From NCBI GenBank assembly GCA_004010935.1, contig CP026511.1, positions 3,038,001 through 3,102,000 on the forward strand: a stretch of DNA of 64,000 bases, read 5' to 3'. A model generated the notes under the pieces. That model worked only from the letters and a program-made list of their open reading frames with translations. It was not told the origin of the DNA and did not search any database. Below are positions 8,202 to 18,211 of the stretch, piece by piece (the stretch's first letter is position 1; each line of letters opens with the position of its first letter). The translations under genes and the position numbers were made by a program. Source of the stretch: Pseudomonadaceae bacterium SI-3. GTDB lineage: Bacteria; Pseudomonadota; Gammaproteobacteria; Pseudomonadales; Pseudomonadaceae.

Positions 8202-10274
8202 TTACCTAAAGGTATTGATCAATGTATCGAACAAGGAGCGGGCAACTTGAATGATCTGAGCCGAAGCGTTGTAGTACTGCTCGAACTTAATCAAGTTCGC
8301 GGCCTCCTCATCGAGGTTAACAGCCGAAAGCGAATCGCGATTATCTGTGGCCTGCTTGAGAATCGCGCCGGTCGCTTCGCTGTCCATACGAGCCTGAGCC
8401 GTCAGCGTCCCGACGCGCTCGACCAACTCCCCGTAGCCGTCAGTGAAACTGAAACCGGACCCCACTGAGCCTGGGTCAACTCCAACGGTCTGCTTCGTTT
8501 GGAGGTCAACAAGCTTTAATGCGTTGCGGTTGTCTGAAACCCCACCTTGATTGTAGGTCAGCGAAAAGCTGTCGCTTGTTTGGGGTCTTCCGCTGACATT
8601 GAATTCAAACTGATAGGTTTCTCCTGGCGTGGCCGTGTATGCCAAGCGAACAGTGTTGGTCGTACCGGACTGAAGCGTTGGGGCCAGTGGGTTGCCACCA
8701 CCGTCGACCAGCGGATTACCCTTCGCATCCACGTAAGCCCAACCTGTGGGTAGGGCGCCAGCATCGGTCAAGGTGTAAGTGCCGTCGGTGTTGGCGGTTG
8801 TGGTGAGGCTCAGCCCGCTGCCAAATGCCGTTTTCAGGGAGCTGATGTCAATCGGAGATGGAGCCGACGTCATATCCGGTTGGCTGATAGCACCCGTTCC
8901 GCCATTTTGAAGATTGCTCTGTCCGCTTGCTACCGCAGCGAAGGCCAATTGATCGGCCTGATCCAGGGCCACTCTGACGTCCGCCGCGCCACGACGGGTT
9001 GGCTGAAGGTTGAACTTGTCACCCGCAGCCGGCAACGTGCTGCCCAAGGCAACCTGGAAACCCTGATCGCGACCATCCTTGTCGGTAAAAGACAAGGGGC
9101 CACTCGGGGCTCCAGCTACGGTCATCAGCTGATTGTCGCTTAGCCGACGTACCTTATAGGCAGCACCGTCGTACTCCATGAGGTAGTCACTGGTGGTCAG
9201 TGCACTGGTATTGGTAATGTTTAGCGCTGGCTGTGCATTGGAGCTGTTGCCAGAAAAAGCGGTAACCCGGAGCTGCGCTAGCGCCGGAGCGTTATAGTCG
9301 CCGAACAGTGCCTTCCCCACTTGGCCCTTAAGGTCCAGGCCCTGCCCCAACTGCGTATCGACCTGGTCGCTGACAGCCAGCGCCAGTCGCCCCAGTGAAT
9401 TCAATGTTGGGTCCAGCACTTCGTTGCGGTAGCGAATAAGTCCGCCCAGCTCACCGCCACTGATCTGGGAGGTAATGCCCTGACGGGAGCTCCCGCTTAC
9501 GAATTGGATCTCGTGACGATTGGGATCGCCTTGGCCCGGTACGACTTCGAGGCGACTAACCGTGCTGCCCACTACGAGCGGCTGGCCCGTTCCAACTGAA
9601 ATATTGAAGCTATTGTCGTCTTGAGGCGTCACCGTGACGCCAATGTACGTGGATAACTGACGCACCGCCTCGTCCCGCGCGTCAAGGAGGTCGTTGGGCT
9701 TCTGGCCGTTGGCCGAGGCAATCGAGATCGCATTGTTCAAGCTGCCGATACTGCCAGCGAGGCGATTGACCTGATCGGTAACTGCAGCCATCTGCTTATT
9801 GGTGAAGTTGTTCTGCTCAGTCAGACGGTCAGACACGGTATTGAAACGGCGTGCCAAGCCTTCGGCTTCAGCCAACACCAGCTGACGTGCCGGAATATTG
9901 GCTGGGTCTTCCGCCGCCGTTTGCAGCGCTGAAAAGAACTTCTGCAACGATGGGGTGATACCTGTCGTGCTGCCGGCTAGCAACGAATCAAGCTGGTCAA
10001 TCTGGCTTTTGTAGGCTTCAACGTCACTGCTCAGCGACGTGCTGCTGCGCAGCTGACTGGTGAGGAATTCGCTGTAGCTACGGCGGATCTCGACAAGCGT
10101 CGTACCTGAACCGACGTATCCAGCGCCACTGAATTGCGGCGTGCGGGTCGCTTGGGAGGCATCCTGACGGCTGAAGCCTGGCGTGTTGACGTTGCTGATG
10201 TTGTGGCCGGTAATGGAAAGCTGGCTTTTGCTGGCACTCAGGCCGGACAGGCCAATATTCAATAAGTCAGCCAT
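8202..10274 (-). CDS. flgK: Flagellar hook-associated protein FlgK (HAP1)
   Basis: The 690-residue protein has the conserved FlgK N-terminus (LLNIGLSGLSASKSQLSITGHNISNVNTPGFSRQ) and C-terminus (NLIKFEQYYNASAQIIQVARSLFDTLINTFR). FlgK is the first junction ring on the hook tip. It is longer than the E. coli protein (~547 aa); the extra sequence is in the surface-exposed centre, as in other pseudomonads. It starts 2 bases after the flgJ stop, so translation is probably coupled. Confidence 0.96.
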   Translation of the reverse strand: MADLLNIGLSGLSASKSQLSITGHNISNVNTPGFSRQDASQATRTPQFSGAGYVGSGTTLVEIRRSYSEFLTSQLRSSTSLSSDVEAYKSQIDQLDSLLAGSTTGITPSLQKFFSALQTAAEDPANIPARQLVLAEAEGLARRFNTVSDRLTEQNNFTNKQMAAVTDQVNRLAGSIGSLNNAISIASANGQKPNDLLDARDEAVRQLSTYIGVTVTPQDDNSFNISVGTGQPLVVGSTVSRLEVVPGQGDPNRHEIQFVSGSSRQGITSQISGGELGGLIRYRNEVLDPTLNSLGRLALAVSDQVDTQLGQGLDLKGQVGKALFGDYNAPALAQLRVTAFSGNSSNAQPALNITNTSALTTSDYLMEYDGAAYKVRRLSDNQLMTVAGAPSGPLSFTDKDGRDQGFQVALGSTLPAAGDKFNLQPTRRGAADVRVALDQADQLAFAAVASGQSNLQNGGTGAISQPDMTSAPSPIDISSLKTAFGSGLSLTTTANTDGTYTLTDAGALPTGWAYVDAKGNPLVDGGGNPLAPTLQSGTTNTVRLAYTATPGETYQFEFNVSGRPQTSDSFSLTYNQGGVSDNRNALKLVDLQTKQTVGVDPGSVGSGFSFTDGYGELVERVGTLTAQARMDSEATGAILKQATDNRDSLSAVNLDEEAANLIKFEQYYNASAQIIQVARSLFDTLINTFR

Positions 10275-10276
10275 GT

Positions 10277-11476
10277 TTAACCCCTAGTCCGCATTGCGGG
10301 CGACGTGCTGGCGTCAGCGATAGCCTGATAGGTCTGCACCTTACGGGCGATCTGATTGATCTTATTCGCGTACTGAGGATCGGTTGCATACCCGGCCCGC
10401 TGCAATTCGTTGACGAAACGCTCGGAGTCACCAGAGACGCTGGCGACCTGGATCGCGGGCTTATAGCGCTCGTTGTTCTCCAACAGCCGGACGTAATCGT
10501 TGAAGCTCTGCTCAAACGAGTCGTAAGCCCGGAACCCGGCTACCTGCTTGGTCGCTTTGCCGTTTACGTATTCGGTCGTGGTGACTTTCGCCGACTCCCC
10601 GCTCCAGCCATTAGCCTTAATACCAAACAGGTTGTGGCTGTTGCTGCCGTCTTTCTGCTTGATCATCGACTTGCCCCAACCTGTCTCGAGCGCAGCCTGG
10701 GCCACGAGGAAACGCGGTTCTACGCCGAGACGCTTGGCTGCTTTTTCTGCCATGGGCAACATGGTCGCAATGAATTCAGCCGGAGAGCTGAAGCGCGTCT
10801 TGCTCGGGGCGCTCGGGGCGCTCGCTTCGACGCCATTGATGGTCAAAGCTGCTTCTTTGGGCGCCGCGAAAGCGGTGGCTGGCTTCCAGTCGAGATTGAC
10901 CAACGGCTGAGTCACTCCCGCTTGGTTTGCTTGCTCGGCCTGGGGACTCGCGGCAGCGACATCCGCCTGCGCCCGCTCGGCCAGACGGCCCGGCAGGGCC
11001 AGACGACGCTGGTTGAGCAGCTGGGTATCGTTACGGGCTGGGTCAACCTTAGCGAGCGTCGTGTTGGCGTTAGGGTTGCTCGACCATTTGGCACCTTCAG
11101 TCTGTGCAACCTGTGCGAACGGATTAGGCTTCTCGACAGGTTTCTGATCCTTGCTCAACTGGCGAATCAGTACATCGGCCAGCCCTATGCCACCGCCTTC
11201 CTTGGACAGCGTGACTGAGAGCTGCTGGTCATGCATATCTTGGTACTGCTTGCTGGCCTGGCTGTTGAACGGATTGTCCTTCGCCATGACCTCGGTGGCC
11301 GAACGCATCGACTTGAGCATCTCGTTCATGAACAAGGACTCGAACTCCTGAGCGACCTTGCGCACGTTCTCGGCGCCGTCGCGGTCCTTGCCAACCTTGA
11401 GCTGGTTCAGCCGGTTGAGGTCGGAGTAACTACCGCTATCAGGGGTACGACGACCCAGTCCCAGACGATTTTCCAT
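10277..11476 (-). CDS. flgJ: Flagellar rod-capping protein and peptidoglycan hydrolase FlgJ
   Basis: The 399-residue protein has the rod-cap domain at about 30-120 (VAQEFESLFMNEMLKSMR) and a glucosaminidase domain at about 230-390 (FLVAQAALETGWGKS, NLFGIKANGWSG, YATDPQYANKINQIA). They are joined by a long low-complexity linker rich in Ala, Gln and Pro. It acts in the periplasm, capping the growing rod and opening the peptidoglycan for it. The linker makes it longer than the E. coli protein (~313 aa). It sits between flgI and flgK, the usual order. Confidence 0.95.
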   Translation of the reverse strand: MENRLGLGRRTPDSGSYSDLNRLNQLKVGKDRDGAENVRKVAQEFESLFMNEMLKSMRSATEVMAKDNPFNSQASKQYQDMHDQQLSVTLSKEGGGIGLADVLIRQLSKDQKPVEKPNPFAQVAQTEGAKWSSNPNANTTLAKVDPARNDTQLLNQRRLALPGRLAERAQADVAAASPQAEQANQAGVTQPLVNLDWKPATAFAAPKEAALTINGVEASAPSAPSKTRFSSPAEFIATMLPMAEKAAKRLGVEPRFLVAQAALETGWGKSMIKQKDGSNSHNLFGIKANGWSGESAKVTTTEYVNGKATKQVAGFRAYDSFEQSFNDYVRLLENNERYKPAIQVASVSGDSERFVNELQRAGYATDPQYANKINQIARKVQTYQAIADASTSPAMRTRG

Positions 11477-11486
11477 GTCCCGTTCC

Positions 11487-12590
11487 TCAGATAACGATCA
11501 GGTCGGCTTGCAGCGCACCGGCTTGCTTGAGCGCTTCGAGGATCGCCATCAGGTCGCTGGGGGCAGCACCTACCTGATTCACGGCGCGGACGATTTCATC
11601 GAGCGTGGTGCCAGGGCCGAACTTGAACATCGGTTTGGCCTCCTGCTCCGCCTTCACTTTGGAGTTAGGGACGACGACTGTCTGGCCGTCCGAAAGCGGG
11701 TTCGGTTGGCTCACCTGCGGGTCTTCCGAAATGGTCACCGTCAGGCTGCCGTGGGTAACAGCTGCAGGTTGAACTCGGACGTTCTGACCGATCACGATGG
11801 TGCCGGTGCGCGAATTGATGATGACCTTTGCGACCGCTTGACCCACGTCCACTTCCAGATTTTCCAGGATGGACAGGTAATCCACACGTTGGCTTGGATC
11901 CAGCGGTGCCGTGATGCTGATCGAGCCACCATCGAGTGCCTGAGCCACGCCTGGGCCGAGCAGCTCATTGATATGATCGACAACGTTCTTGGCGGTAGTG
12001 AAGTCGGGGCGATTGAGATTCATCGTCAGGGTCGTACCCTGGTTGAATGCGCTCGGCACTGGCCGCTCCACAGTCGCCCCTCCAGGGATCCGACCGGCCG
12101 ACGGGATGTTGACGGTGATCCGCGAACCATCCGCGCCGCCCGCATCGAAACCACCAACCACCAGGTTGCCCTGGGCAATGGCGTAGACGTTTCCGTCAAT
12201 CCCTTTAAGCGGTGCCATCAACAGACTGCCGCCGCGCAGGCTTTTGGCGTTACCGATCGACGAAACGGTGATATCAATCGTCTGGCCCGGCTTGGCGAAC
12301 GGCGGAAGCTCGGCGTGTATCGACACAGCCGCCACGTTTTTCAGCTGAACGTTGCCGCCCGCGGGCACCTTGATACCAAACTGCGCCATCATGTTATTGA
12401 AGGTCTGCACCGTGAAAGGCGTTTGGGTCGTCTGGTCGCCGCTGCCGTTCAAACCAACCACAAGACCGTAACCGATCAGCTGGTTGCTACGTACGCCTTG
12501 AATGGAGGCGATGTCCTTCAACCGCTCGGCATGGGCGGGAAGCACTGCAAAGCAAAGCAAGGCAATCAGAATCGAGCTGAACAGTTTCAT
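11487..12590 (-). CDS. flgI: Flagellar P-ring protein FlgI
   Basis: The 367-residue protein begins with a Sec signal peptide (residues 1-21, ending PAHA) followed by the conserved mature start [33 protein letters not shown]. It builds the P-ring around the rod in the peptidoglycan layer. The frame is open for 64 codons further upstream, but those codons lie inside flgH and encode no signal peptide, so the ATG at 12590 is chosen. It starts 13 bases after flgH. Confidence 0.96.
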   Translation of the reverse strand: MKLFSSILIALLCFAVLPAHAERLKDIASIQGVRSNQLIGYGLVVGLNGSGDQTTQTPFTVQTFNNMMAQFGIKVPAGGNVQLKNVAAVSIHAELPPFAKPGQTIDITVSSIGNAKSLRGGSLLMAPLKGIDGNVYAIAQGNLVVGGFDAGGADGSRITVNIPSAGRIPGGATVERPVPSAFNQGTTLTMNLNRPDFTTAKNVVDHINELLGPGVAQALDGGSISITAPLDPSQRVDYLSILENLEVDVGQAVAKVIINSRTGTIVIGQNVRVQPAAVTHGSLTVTISEDPQVSQPNPLSDGQTVVVPNSKVKAEQEAKPMFKFGPGTTLDEIVRAVNQVGAAPSDLMAILEALKQAGALQADLIVI

Positions 12591-12603
12591 TGCCTGCACC
12601 TGC

Positions 12604-13305
12604 TTAGAACGGCCACAACGGGCTGATGAAGAAACGGTCCAGCCAACCTGGCTGGCTGGCATCAGCGAAAGCGCCGGTGCCAGAGTAGGTAATACGGGCA
12701 TCAGCGATACGGGTCGACGGGACGGTGTTGTCGGTGGCGATATCGTCCGAACGTACCAAACCGGCAATTCGCACCAGCTCATCGCCCGTATTGAGCGTCA
12801 TCCATTTTTCTCCACGGATCGCTAGGATGCCGTTAGGCAGCACGTCCGAGACGGTCACTGTGATCGAACCGGAGAGACTGTTGCTCTGCCCGGCCTGACC
12901 AGAACCAGAGGTATCACGCGCCGCTTCATACTCAGCGCCCAACGTCATCTTGTTGTCGGTCAGCGGATTGGCCATCGAAACAGCGCCGCCAAACAGGGAA
13001 CCAAGGCCGATGTTGGCACTGCTGTCCTTGGAGATTTTCGAGTTTGAATTTTTGCTGGCCTGTGTCTTCTCGTTGAGCGTGACGGTGATGATGTCGCCAA
13101 CGCGGTAGGCCTTCCGGTCGTCGTAGAAATTAGTCTCGAAGCCCGCCTGGTAGATCGCCCCGTTGTTCTGCGCAGCAGGCAGCGGTGTGCGCGGCAGAAC
13201 TGGCGAGTAGTAAGGATCGTTAGGCTTCGGAGCTGGCGCCATGCAACCAGACACAATCACGGCGGACACCAGCGGAAGGACAATCAACAAGCGGCGCATA
13301 TTCAC
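12604..13305 (-). CDS. flgH: Flagellar L-ring lipoprotein FlgH
   Basis: The 233-residue protein has a lipoprotein signal peptide with lipobox VSGC (Cys21). Conserved FlgH segments follow: [21 protein letters not shown] and [25 protein letters not shown]. It forms the outer-membrane L-ring. It lies 23 bases after flgG in the operon. Confidence 0.96.
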   Translation of the reverse strand: MNMRRLLIVLPLVSAVIVSGCMAPAPKPNDPYYSPVLPRTPLPAAQNNGAIYQAGFETNFYDDRKAYRVGDIITVTLNEKTQASKNSNSKISKDSSANIGLGSLFGGAVSMANPLTDNKMTLGAEYEAARDTSGSGQAGQSNSLSGSITVTVSDVLPNGILAIRGEKWMTLNTGDELVRIAGLVRSDDIATDNTVPSTRIADARITYSGTGAFADASQPGWLDRFFISPLWPF

Positions 13306-13328
13306 CTCAATCCAGCGGCTGACAGCGG

Positions 13329-14114
13329 TTAAAGCTGCTGGGTAACAAAGGACAGCATCTGGTCGGCCGTGGAGATGACTTTCGAGTTCATCTCATAGGC
13401 GCGCTGAGTGGTGATCATGTTCACCAGTTCCTCGACCACACTCACGTTGGAGTTTTCCAAGGTGTTTTGCAGCACGGTACCCAGGCCATTGAGACCAGGT
13501 GTACTGACTTGTGGCGCACCGCTTGCGGCGGTTTCCAGAAACAGGTTGCTGCCCATCGCCTGCAGACCAGCCGGGTTTACGAAGTCAGCGGTCTGGATGT
13601 TGCCAATGATTTGTGGTGCCGGGTTACCCAGCGTTGTGACGGAAACAGTGCCGTCCTCGCCTACGGTGAATGTCTGCGTTTCCGGCGGCACGACAATCGC
13701 CGGCTCCAGTGAGTAACCGTTCGAGGTCACGATCTGGCCTTCAGCATTCAGATGGAAACTGCCGTCACGCGAGTAGGAAACCGTGCCGTCGGGCAGCAGC
13801 ACCTGAAAGAAGCCACGGCCGTTGATTGCCATGTCGAGCGGCTGTTCGGTGGTCTGCAGACTGCCGGCGGTGAACTGCTTCTGCGTACCGACGATCCGCA
13901 CACCGGTACCCAATTGCAGACCCGATGGCAGCTCACTGTCCTGGCTGGACTGGCCACCAGGCTGGCGGCGGATCTGATATAGCAAGTCCTGGAACTCAGC
14001 CCGATCTTTCTTGAAGCCGGTGGTCGAGACGTTCGCCAGGTTGTTGGAAATGGTGGTCAGGTTCATATCCTGCGCGGACAGACCGGTCTTACTCACCCAC
14101 AGTGCTGGAAGCAT
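13329..14114 (-). CDS. flgG: Flagellar distal rod protein FlgG
   Basis: The 261-residue protein has the rod/hook signature [37 protein letters not shown] at its N-terminus and [29 protein letters not shown] near the C-terminus. The length matches E. coli FlgG (260 aa). It forms the distal rod and follows flgF with a 46-base gap. Confidence 0.97.
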   Translation of the reverse strand: MLPALWVSKTGLSAQDMNLTTISNNLANVSTTGFKKDRAEFQDLLYQIRRQPGGQSSQDSELPSGLQLGTGVRIVGTQKQFTAGSLQTTEQPLDMAINGRGFFQVLLPDGTVSYSRDGSFHLNAEGQIVTSNGYSLEPAIVVPPETQTFTVGEDGTVSVTTLGNPAPQIIGNIQTADFVNPAGLQAMGSNLFLETAASGAPQVSTPGLNGLGTVLQNTLENSNVSVVEELVNMITTQRAYEMNSKVISTADQMLSFVTQQL

Positions 14115-14160
14115 GTCGTTCTCCTATGGCGCCGGAATCTGGTCGCGCCGACTAGTTTAA

Positions 14161-14901
14161 TTAGCTGATCTGCAAGACTCGGGCCGCAGCGGCACCATCT
14201 TCTTCGGCAGTACGCATCATTTTCACGTGCAGCTCGAACTGCCGGGACAGGGCCAGCATCGATGTCATCTCGGCAACAGCGTTGACGTTACTTGCCTCAA
14301 GGAAGCCTGAGGTCACACGAACCGCGGCGTCAGCCTCGACAGGCTGTCCATTCTTCATACGTATAAGGCCGTCGGTGCCCTTTTCCAGCTGTTTGAGATC
14401 AGGGTTGACCAACTTGAGACGATCGACGGTTACCACTACGTTCGGATCTTCACCCAGCGCACGGATGCTGATTGAGCCGTCAGCGCCGATCTCCACTTTC
14501 TCTTCCGGCGGCACGGCAATCGGCCCGGCGTTGCCGAGTACCGGCAAACCATCGCCGGTCCGGAGCATGCCTAGTGTGTCGATGTTCAGGCTGCCAGTAC
14601 GGGCATAGGCTTCGCTGCCGTCAGGCGCCTGCACGGCAATCCAGCCATCCCCTTCGATCGCAACGTCCAGATCCCGACCTGTCTCTTGCAAGGTGCCGGA
14701 GCTGAAGTCCGTACCCGGCCGCTCGGTCATGGCATACACACGTGCTGGAAAAGTGTCGCCAAAGACCTGCATGGAGCGCGCCTGCTCGAAGTCACGCCGG
14801 AAGCCCGTGGTCGAGATGTTTGCCAGGTTGTTGGCATGCGCCTGCTGGGCTTGAGCGTTCTGGCTCGCTCCCGTCATCGCCACATAAAGCATCTTGTCCA
14901 T
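14161..14901 (-). CDS. flgF: Flagellar proximal rod protein FlgF
   Basis: The 246-residue protein has the rod-protein N-terminus (MLYVAMTGASQNAQAQQAHANNLANISTTGFRRDFEQ) and C-terminal EMTSMLALSRQFELHVKMM region. It forms part of the proximal rod. It is the first gene of flgFGHIJKL. A sigma-54 promoter ends about 43 bases before its ATG, and a good GGAGG ribosome site is present. Confidence 0.96.
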   Translation of the reverse strand: MDKMLYVAMTGASQNAQAQQAHANNLANISTTGFRRDFEQARSMQVFGDTFPARVYAMTERPGTDFSSGTLQETGRDLDVAIEGDGWIAVQAPDGSEAYARTGSLNIDTLGMLRTGDGLPVLGNAGPIAVPPEEKVEIGADGSISIRALGEDPNVVVTVDRLKLVNPDLKQLEKGTDGLIRMKNGQPVEADAAVRVTSGFLEASNVNAVAEMTSMLALSRQFELHVKMMRTAEEDGAAAARVLQIS

Positions 14902-14954
14902 GGAACCTCCGCTGCACTCGAATTGACACTAATCAGACTTATGTAGCGAAACAA

Positions 14955-14970
14955 AGCAAGCCATGTGCCA
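14955..14970 (-). promoter_or_regulatory. Sigma-54 promoter of flgFGHIJKL
   Basis: Read on the minus strand, TGGCACATGGCTTGCT matches the -24/-12 consensus TGGCACG-N4-TTGCW with one deviation. The expected start is near 14944, giving a leader of about 43 bases. Confidence 0.88.
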
Positions 14971-15024
14971 AACATTGAAATCAGGCTTAAGCCTTTGAAA
15001 TAAAAGATTTTTGTTTACAAAAAA

Positions 15025-15042
15025 AAGGCCCCGAAGGGCCTT
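15025..15042 (-). terminator. Terminator of flgBCDE
   Basis: Perfect arms AAGGCCC and GGGCCTT enclose a CGAA loop. A run of eight T residues follows on the minus strand, 52 bases beyond the flgE stop. It separates flgBCDE from the flgF promoter. Confidence 0.88.
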
Positions 15043-15093
15043 CTGAAAACGAAGCGGCAGTTTCCCGCCACCCCGCGCAGTGCTAGGTAGCAA

Positions 15094-16416
15094 TTACCGC
15101 AGATTGATGATCGTCTGGGTAATCGCGCTTTCTGTTTCGATGGTCTTGGCGTTCGCCTGGTAGTTGCGCTGCGCCACGATCAGGTTGACGAGCTGATCTG
15201 AAAGCTCGACGTTGGAATCTTCCAGTGCGCCGGCTTGAAGGGAACCGAGGGTGCCGCTACCAGGCGGGTTGCGCACGGGCTCGCCCGACTCGAAGGACTG
15301 CACCCACTGCGTCTTACCGACCGGAGTGAGCCCCTGAACGTTGGCGAAGTTGGCGAGAATGATCTGGCCCTGTACTTTGGACTGGCCGTTCGTGTAGCGA
15401 GCAAAGATGGCGCCGGTTTCGCTGATCTCGAGGCCGGCTAGCTCTCCGGTCGTGTACCCATCCTGGCTCACACTGTTGACGGCGAAGGCGCTGGCGTACT
15501 GGGTCGATCCACGCATGTCGACCGTTACGTCCAGGCCGCCTGCCGGTGCGGCATTGTTCAGCGCCCAGGTGCCATCGGTATTCTTGACTGCAGGCTGCCA
15601 GCCGGCCACAGGCGTAATCCCTCCGGTCGGGGTGAGCAACGCTCCGGACGGAGTAAAGGTCAGCTGAGTAGAGCTAGGCGTTGTTGCGACAACCGGGTCC
15701 GCATCAGCTGGCTGTTGAGGGTTGCGGCCGTCAATGAGCACATGCATCGTCCATGTGTTCGGCGTGTCGTTAGGTGGAGTCGCGCCATCAGTCGGGGTTT
15801 TCACAAAGTACTGCGTCATCACGTGCGCGTTACCTTGCTGGTCATAAATGTTGGTCGAGGTGGACGAGTTATAGCTCAGCGGGTCAGCCGGGTTGAACGG
15901 CGTGTTTACCGGCTGAACGTTGGTCGAGTTCAGGTTGAATCCCTGGACTACTTTAGTAGTGGCCTTGGGCTCTTGGCTGGCCGTCTGAATCTTCAGGTCG
16001 CTCACTTGGCCAGTCTGGATATTACCGTTGTCGTCGACCGAGTAGCCCTGAAGATTATAGCCAAAGTTGTCGACCAGATTGCCTTCCTTGTCCGTTCCGA
16101 AATAGCCGGCGCGGGTGTAACTCAACGCACCGTTGTTGCTAACCTGGAAAAAGCCGTTGCCGTTGATAGCGAGGTCCAGCGCGTTCTGGGTGTAGTTGAT
16201 GTTGCCCTGATTGAACTGCTGCGACACGTTTGCAAGAAGCACCCCGCTGCCCTGAGGATTCTTGCCAGTGCCTAGCACTGAAGACGCGTAAACATCCGCG
16301 AACTCAGCACGGGACTGCTTGAAGCCCGCCGTGCCAGCGTTGGCAATGTTGTTACCCGTGACATTGAGGTCTTTGCTGGCGGCACGCATGCCGCTAAGGC
16401 CGATATTGAACGACAT
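15094..16416 (-). CDS. flgE: Flagellar hook protein FlgE
   Basis: The 440-residue protein has the hook signature MSFNIGLSGMRAASKDLNVTGNNIANAGTAGFKQSRAEFADVYA and the C-terminal NVELSDQLVNLIVAQRNYQANAKTIETESAITQTIINLR. The middle is the variable surface domain. It polymerises into the hook. It is the last gene of flgBCDE, 31 bases after flgD, and is followed by a strong terminator. Confidence 0.96.
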   Translation of the reverse strand: MSFNIGLSGMRAASKDLNVTGNNIANAGTAGFKQSRAEFADVYASSVLGTGKNPQGSGVLLANVSQQFNQGNINYTQNALDLAINGNGFFQVSNNGALSYTRAGYFGTDKEGNLVDNFGYNLQGYSVDDNGNIQTGQVSDLKIQTASQEPKATTKVVQGFNLNSTNVQPVNTPFNPADPLSYNSSTSTNIYDQQGNAHVMTQYFVKTPTDGATPPNDTPNTWTMHVLIDGRNPQQPADADPVVATTPSSTQLTFTPSGALLTPTGGITPVAGWQPAVKNTDGTWALNNAAPAGGLDVTVDMRGSTQYASAFAVNSVSQDGYTTGELAGLEISETGAIFARYTNGQSKVQGQIILANFANVQGLTPVGKTQWVQSFESGEPVRNPPGSGTLGSLQAGALEDSNVELSDQLVNLIVAQRNYQANAKTIETESAITQTIINLR

Positions 16417-16447
16417 GAATTGCTCCTGTTACCGGGCGCGCCGGTAG

Positions 16448-17128
16448 TTACTGACCGATAACCTGGACTTGAGATAGCCCGATGCTGCCGACACCGGCCA
16501 GATTGAGCTGAAGCTCACCGCCGTTTTGTCCGAGAGTGACGCTGTCTACGTTGGCAGGAAGCAAGGTGTACAACCCCTTCGTCTCGCCTTGATAAGTGGC
16601 TTGTGCTTCGAATCGATAAGTACCCGGCGGCAAGGTTTTGCCGCTCGAGTCTTTGCCATCCCACATAAACGAAACATTGCCAGCTTCCTGCTGACCCATG
16701 TTGATCCGATTCACTACCGTACCGGCGCTGTCATAGACGTTGACCGCCACGTTGCTGCTGGTTGTCGGGAGAACGATGCTGGCCTTGAAGGTTTCGCTGG
16801 TATCCACAACGGCTTTATCGGTTGGCACGATTACTTTGCGGCCGACGAGTGACGATGCTTGCAGCGCCTGGGATGACTGATACCCGGACAGCATGGTTTC
16901 CATGCTCGAGTTCAGTTTTTCCACACCTTCAACGGTGCTGAACTGTGCCAGCTGCGCGATGAACTCACCGTTCTCTTGCGGCTCCAGCGGGTTCTGGTTG
17001 TTCAGCTGAGTAACCAGCAACTCGAGAAACTCGTTTTTGCCGAGGTCGTTGCTTTTTACTTCGCGATCTTTGATCTGGTATTGGTCAAGTACCGAGCCGG
17101 TACCGCTGACGCCGCCTGTCGTGCTCAT
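16448..17128 (-). CDS. flgD: Flagellar hook-capping protein FlgD
   Basis: The 226-residue protein has the FlgD N-terminal motif (LGKNEFLELLVTQLNNQNPLEPQENGEFIAQLAQFSTVEGVEKLN) and a C-terminal Ig-like and tudor-like part with FMWDGKDSSGKTLPPGTYRF. It caps the growing hook and is discarded later. It begins 18 bases after flgC. Confidence 0.96.
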   Translation of the reverse strand: MSTTGGVSGTGSVLDQYQIKDREVKSNDLGKNEFLELLVTQLNNQNPLEPQENGEFIAQLAQFSTVEGVEKLNSSMETMLSGYQSSQALQASSLVGRKVIVPTDKAVVDTSETFKASIVLPTTSSNVAVNVYDSAGTVVNRINMGQQEAGNVSFMWDGKDSSGKTLPPGTYRFEAQATYQGETKGLYTLLPANVDSVTLGQNGGELQLNLAGVGSIGLSQVQVIGQ

Positions 17129-17146
17129 GGCTATATCTCGTAGTGG

Positions 17147-17590
17147 TTACTGGCCCAGGGTCAGTACTTTCTGCAACATGGTTTTGGCTGTATTCATCAG
17201 CTCAGCATTGGTTTGAAACGACCGGCTGGCGGAAATCATGTCGGCCATTTCTTCAACGACATTGACGTTCGGGTAATACACGTAGCCTTCGGCATTCGCC
17301 GCCGGATGGCTGGGCTCGTACCGGGCTTGCAGTTCGCTCTGGTCTTCCACCACTCCCAGCACCTGCACGCCTGCCCCTGCCTGGTCCTGCTCAGCGAACA
17401 ACGACTCGTTCGGCGACCCGTTGGCCTGCTGCAGCACGGTTGCGAACACGGGGTGACGCGCGCGATAAGTCTGATCGACGCTAGACGACACCGTTTCGGC
17501 GTTAGCAATGTTGCTGGAAATGGTGTTGAGACGAGTGCTCTGGGCACTCATGCCGCTGCCGGCGATGCTGAATACACTGCTGAGGGACAT
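17147..17590 (-). CDS. flgC: Flagellar proximal rod protein FlgC
   Basis: The 147-residue protein shows the rod signature (FSIAGSGMSAQSTRLNTISSNIANAETV) and the C-terminal VNVVEEMADMISASRSFQTNAELMNTAKTM. Its length is normal for FlgC. It starts 14 bases after flgB. Confidence 0.96.
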   Translation of the reverse strand: MSLSSVFSIAGSGMSAQSTRLNTISSNIANAETVSSSVDQTYRARHPVFATVLQQANGSPNESLFAEQDQAGAGVQVLGVVEDQSELQARYEPSHPAANAEGYVYYPNVNVVEEMADMISASRSFQTNAELMNTAKTMLQKVLTLGQ

Positions 17591-17604
17591 GGTTTTTGCT
17601 CCTT

Positions 17605-18009
17605 TTATTCGCCGCGCAGGGCGCTCATGAGCCCCCGGAATTTACTGTTGAGCAAGGTGAAACTTGCCTGAAAGTCGATAGCATTCTCGGCATAGGCCGC
17701 TTGCTCAACCTGGGCATCAACAGTGTTTTGATCGAGCGAAGCGTGCGCCGGCGTGCGGAAACGCAAGCCGGGATCGGCAATCTCCATGCCTTCGGCGGCA
17801 ATATGCTTGCTGCTGGTCACGGCCACGCCGAATCCGCCCTGGTTCTTGCTGTTTTGCGCAGCAAGCACCGAGCTGAAATCCAGATCACGCGCTTTGTAGT
17901 TAGGGGTGTCAGCGTTGGCAATGTTGTTGGCAAGCACCTCGGCACGCTGAGCGCGAAAACCGAGCGCCTTCTCATGGATGCCGAGTGCCTTGTCGAAACT
18001 GATGCTCAT
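17605..18009 (-). CDS. flgB: Flagellar proximal rod protein FlgB
   Basis: The 134-residue protein has FlgB features: FDKALGIHEKALGFRAQRAEVLANNIANADTPNYKARDLDF, and a C-terminal QAAYAENAIDFQASFTLLNSKFRGLMSALRG. It opens the flgBCDE operon, 33 bases downstream of the start predicted for a sigma-54 promoter. Confidence 0.96.
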   Translation of the reverse strand: MSISFDKALGIHEKALGFRAQRAEVLANNIANADTPNYKARDLDFSSVLAAQNSKNQGGFGVAVTSSKHIAAEGMEIADPGLRFRTPAHASLDQNTVDAQVEQAAYAENAIDFQASFTLLNSKFRGLMSALRGE

Positions 18010-18052
18010 GATCTAGCCCTTTGCCGGGTACAAGTCTGCTTAGCAAACTTAC

Positions 18053-18068
18053 AGCAAAGCCCATGCCA
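18053..18068 (-). promoter_or_regulatory. Sigma-54 promoter of flgBCDE
   Basis: Read on the minus strand, TGGCATGGGCTTTGCT has the -24 GG and -12 GC at the required spacing and matches TGGCAYG-N4-TTGCW. Transcription would start near 18042. Confidence 0.88.
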
Positions 18069-18211
18069 TTTCAGCAACTGACTGATCTATAAGACTTTTA
18101 CGAAGAGTGGATTGGCCTAGGCGTCAAAAGCGGCAAAGCGTGACCTATGTTTTTGCCGCTCATCCAGCCCACAGCGACAGATTCCTGCCGCCTTTTGCTA
18201 TGAATTAACCA

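Noticed and set aside
11475-12626. A plus-strand open frame of 383 codons opposite flgI
   Set aside because: Antisense to flgI, with no ribosome site and no family resemblance.
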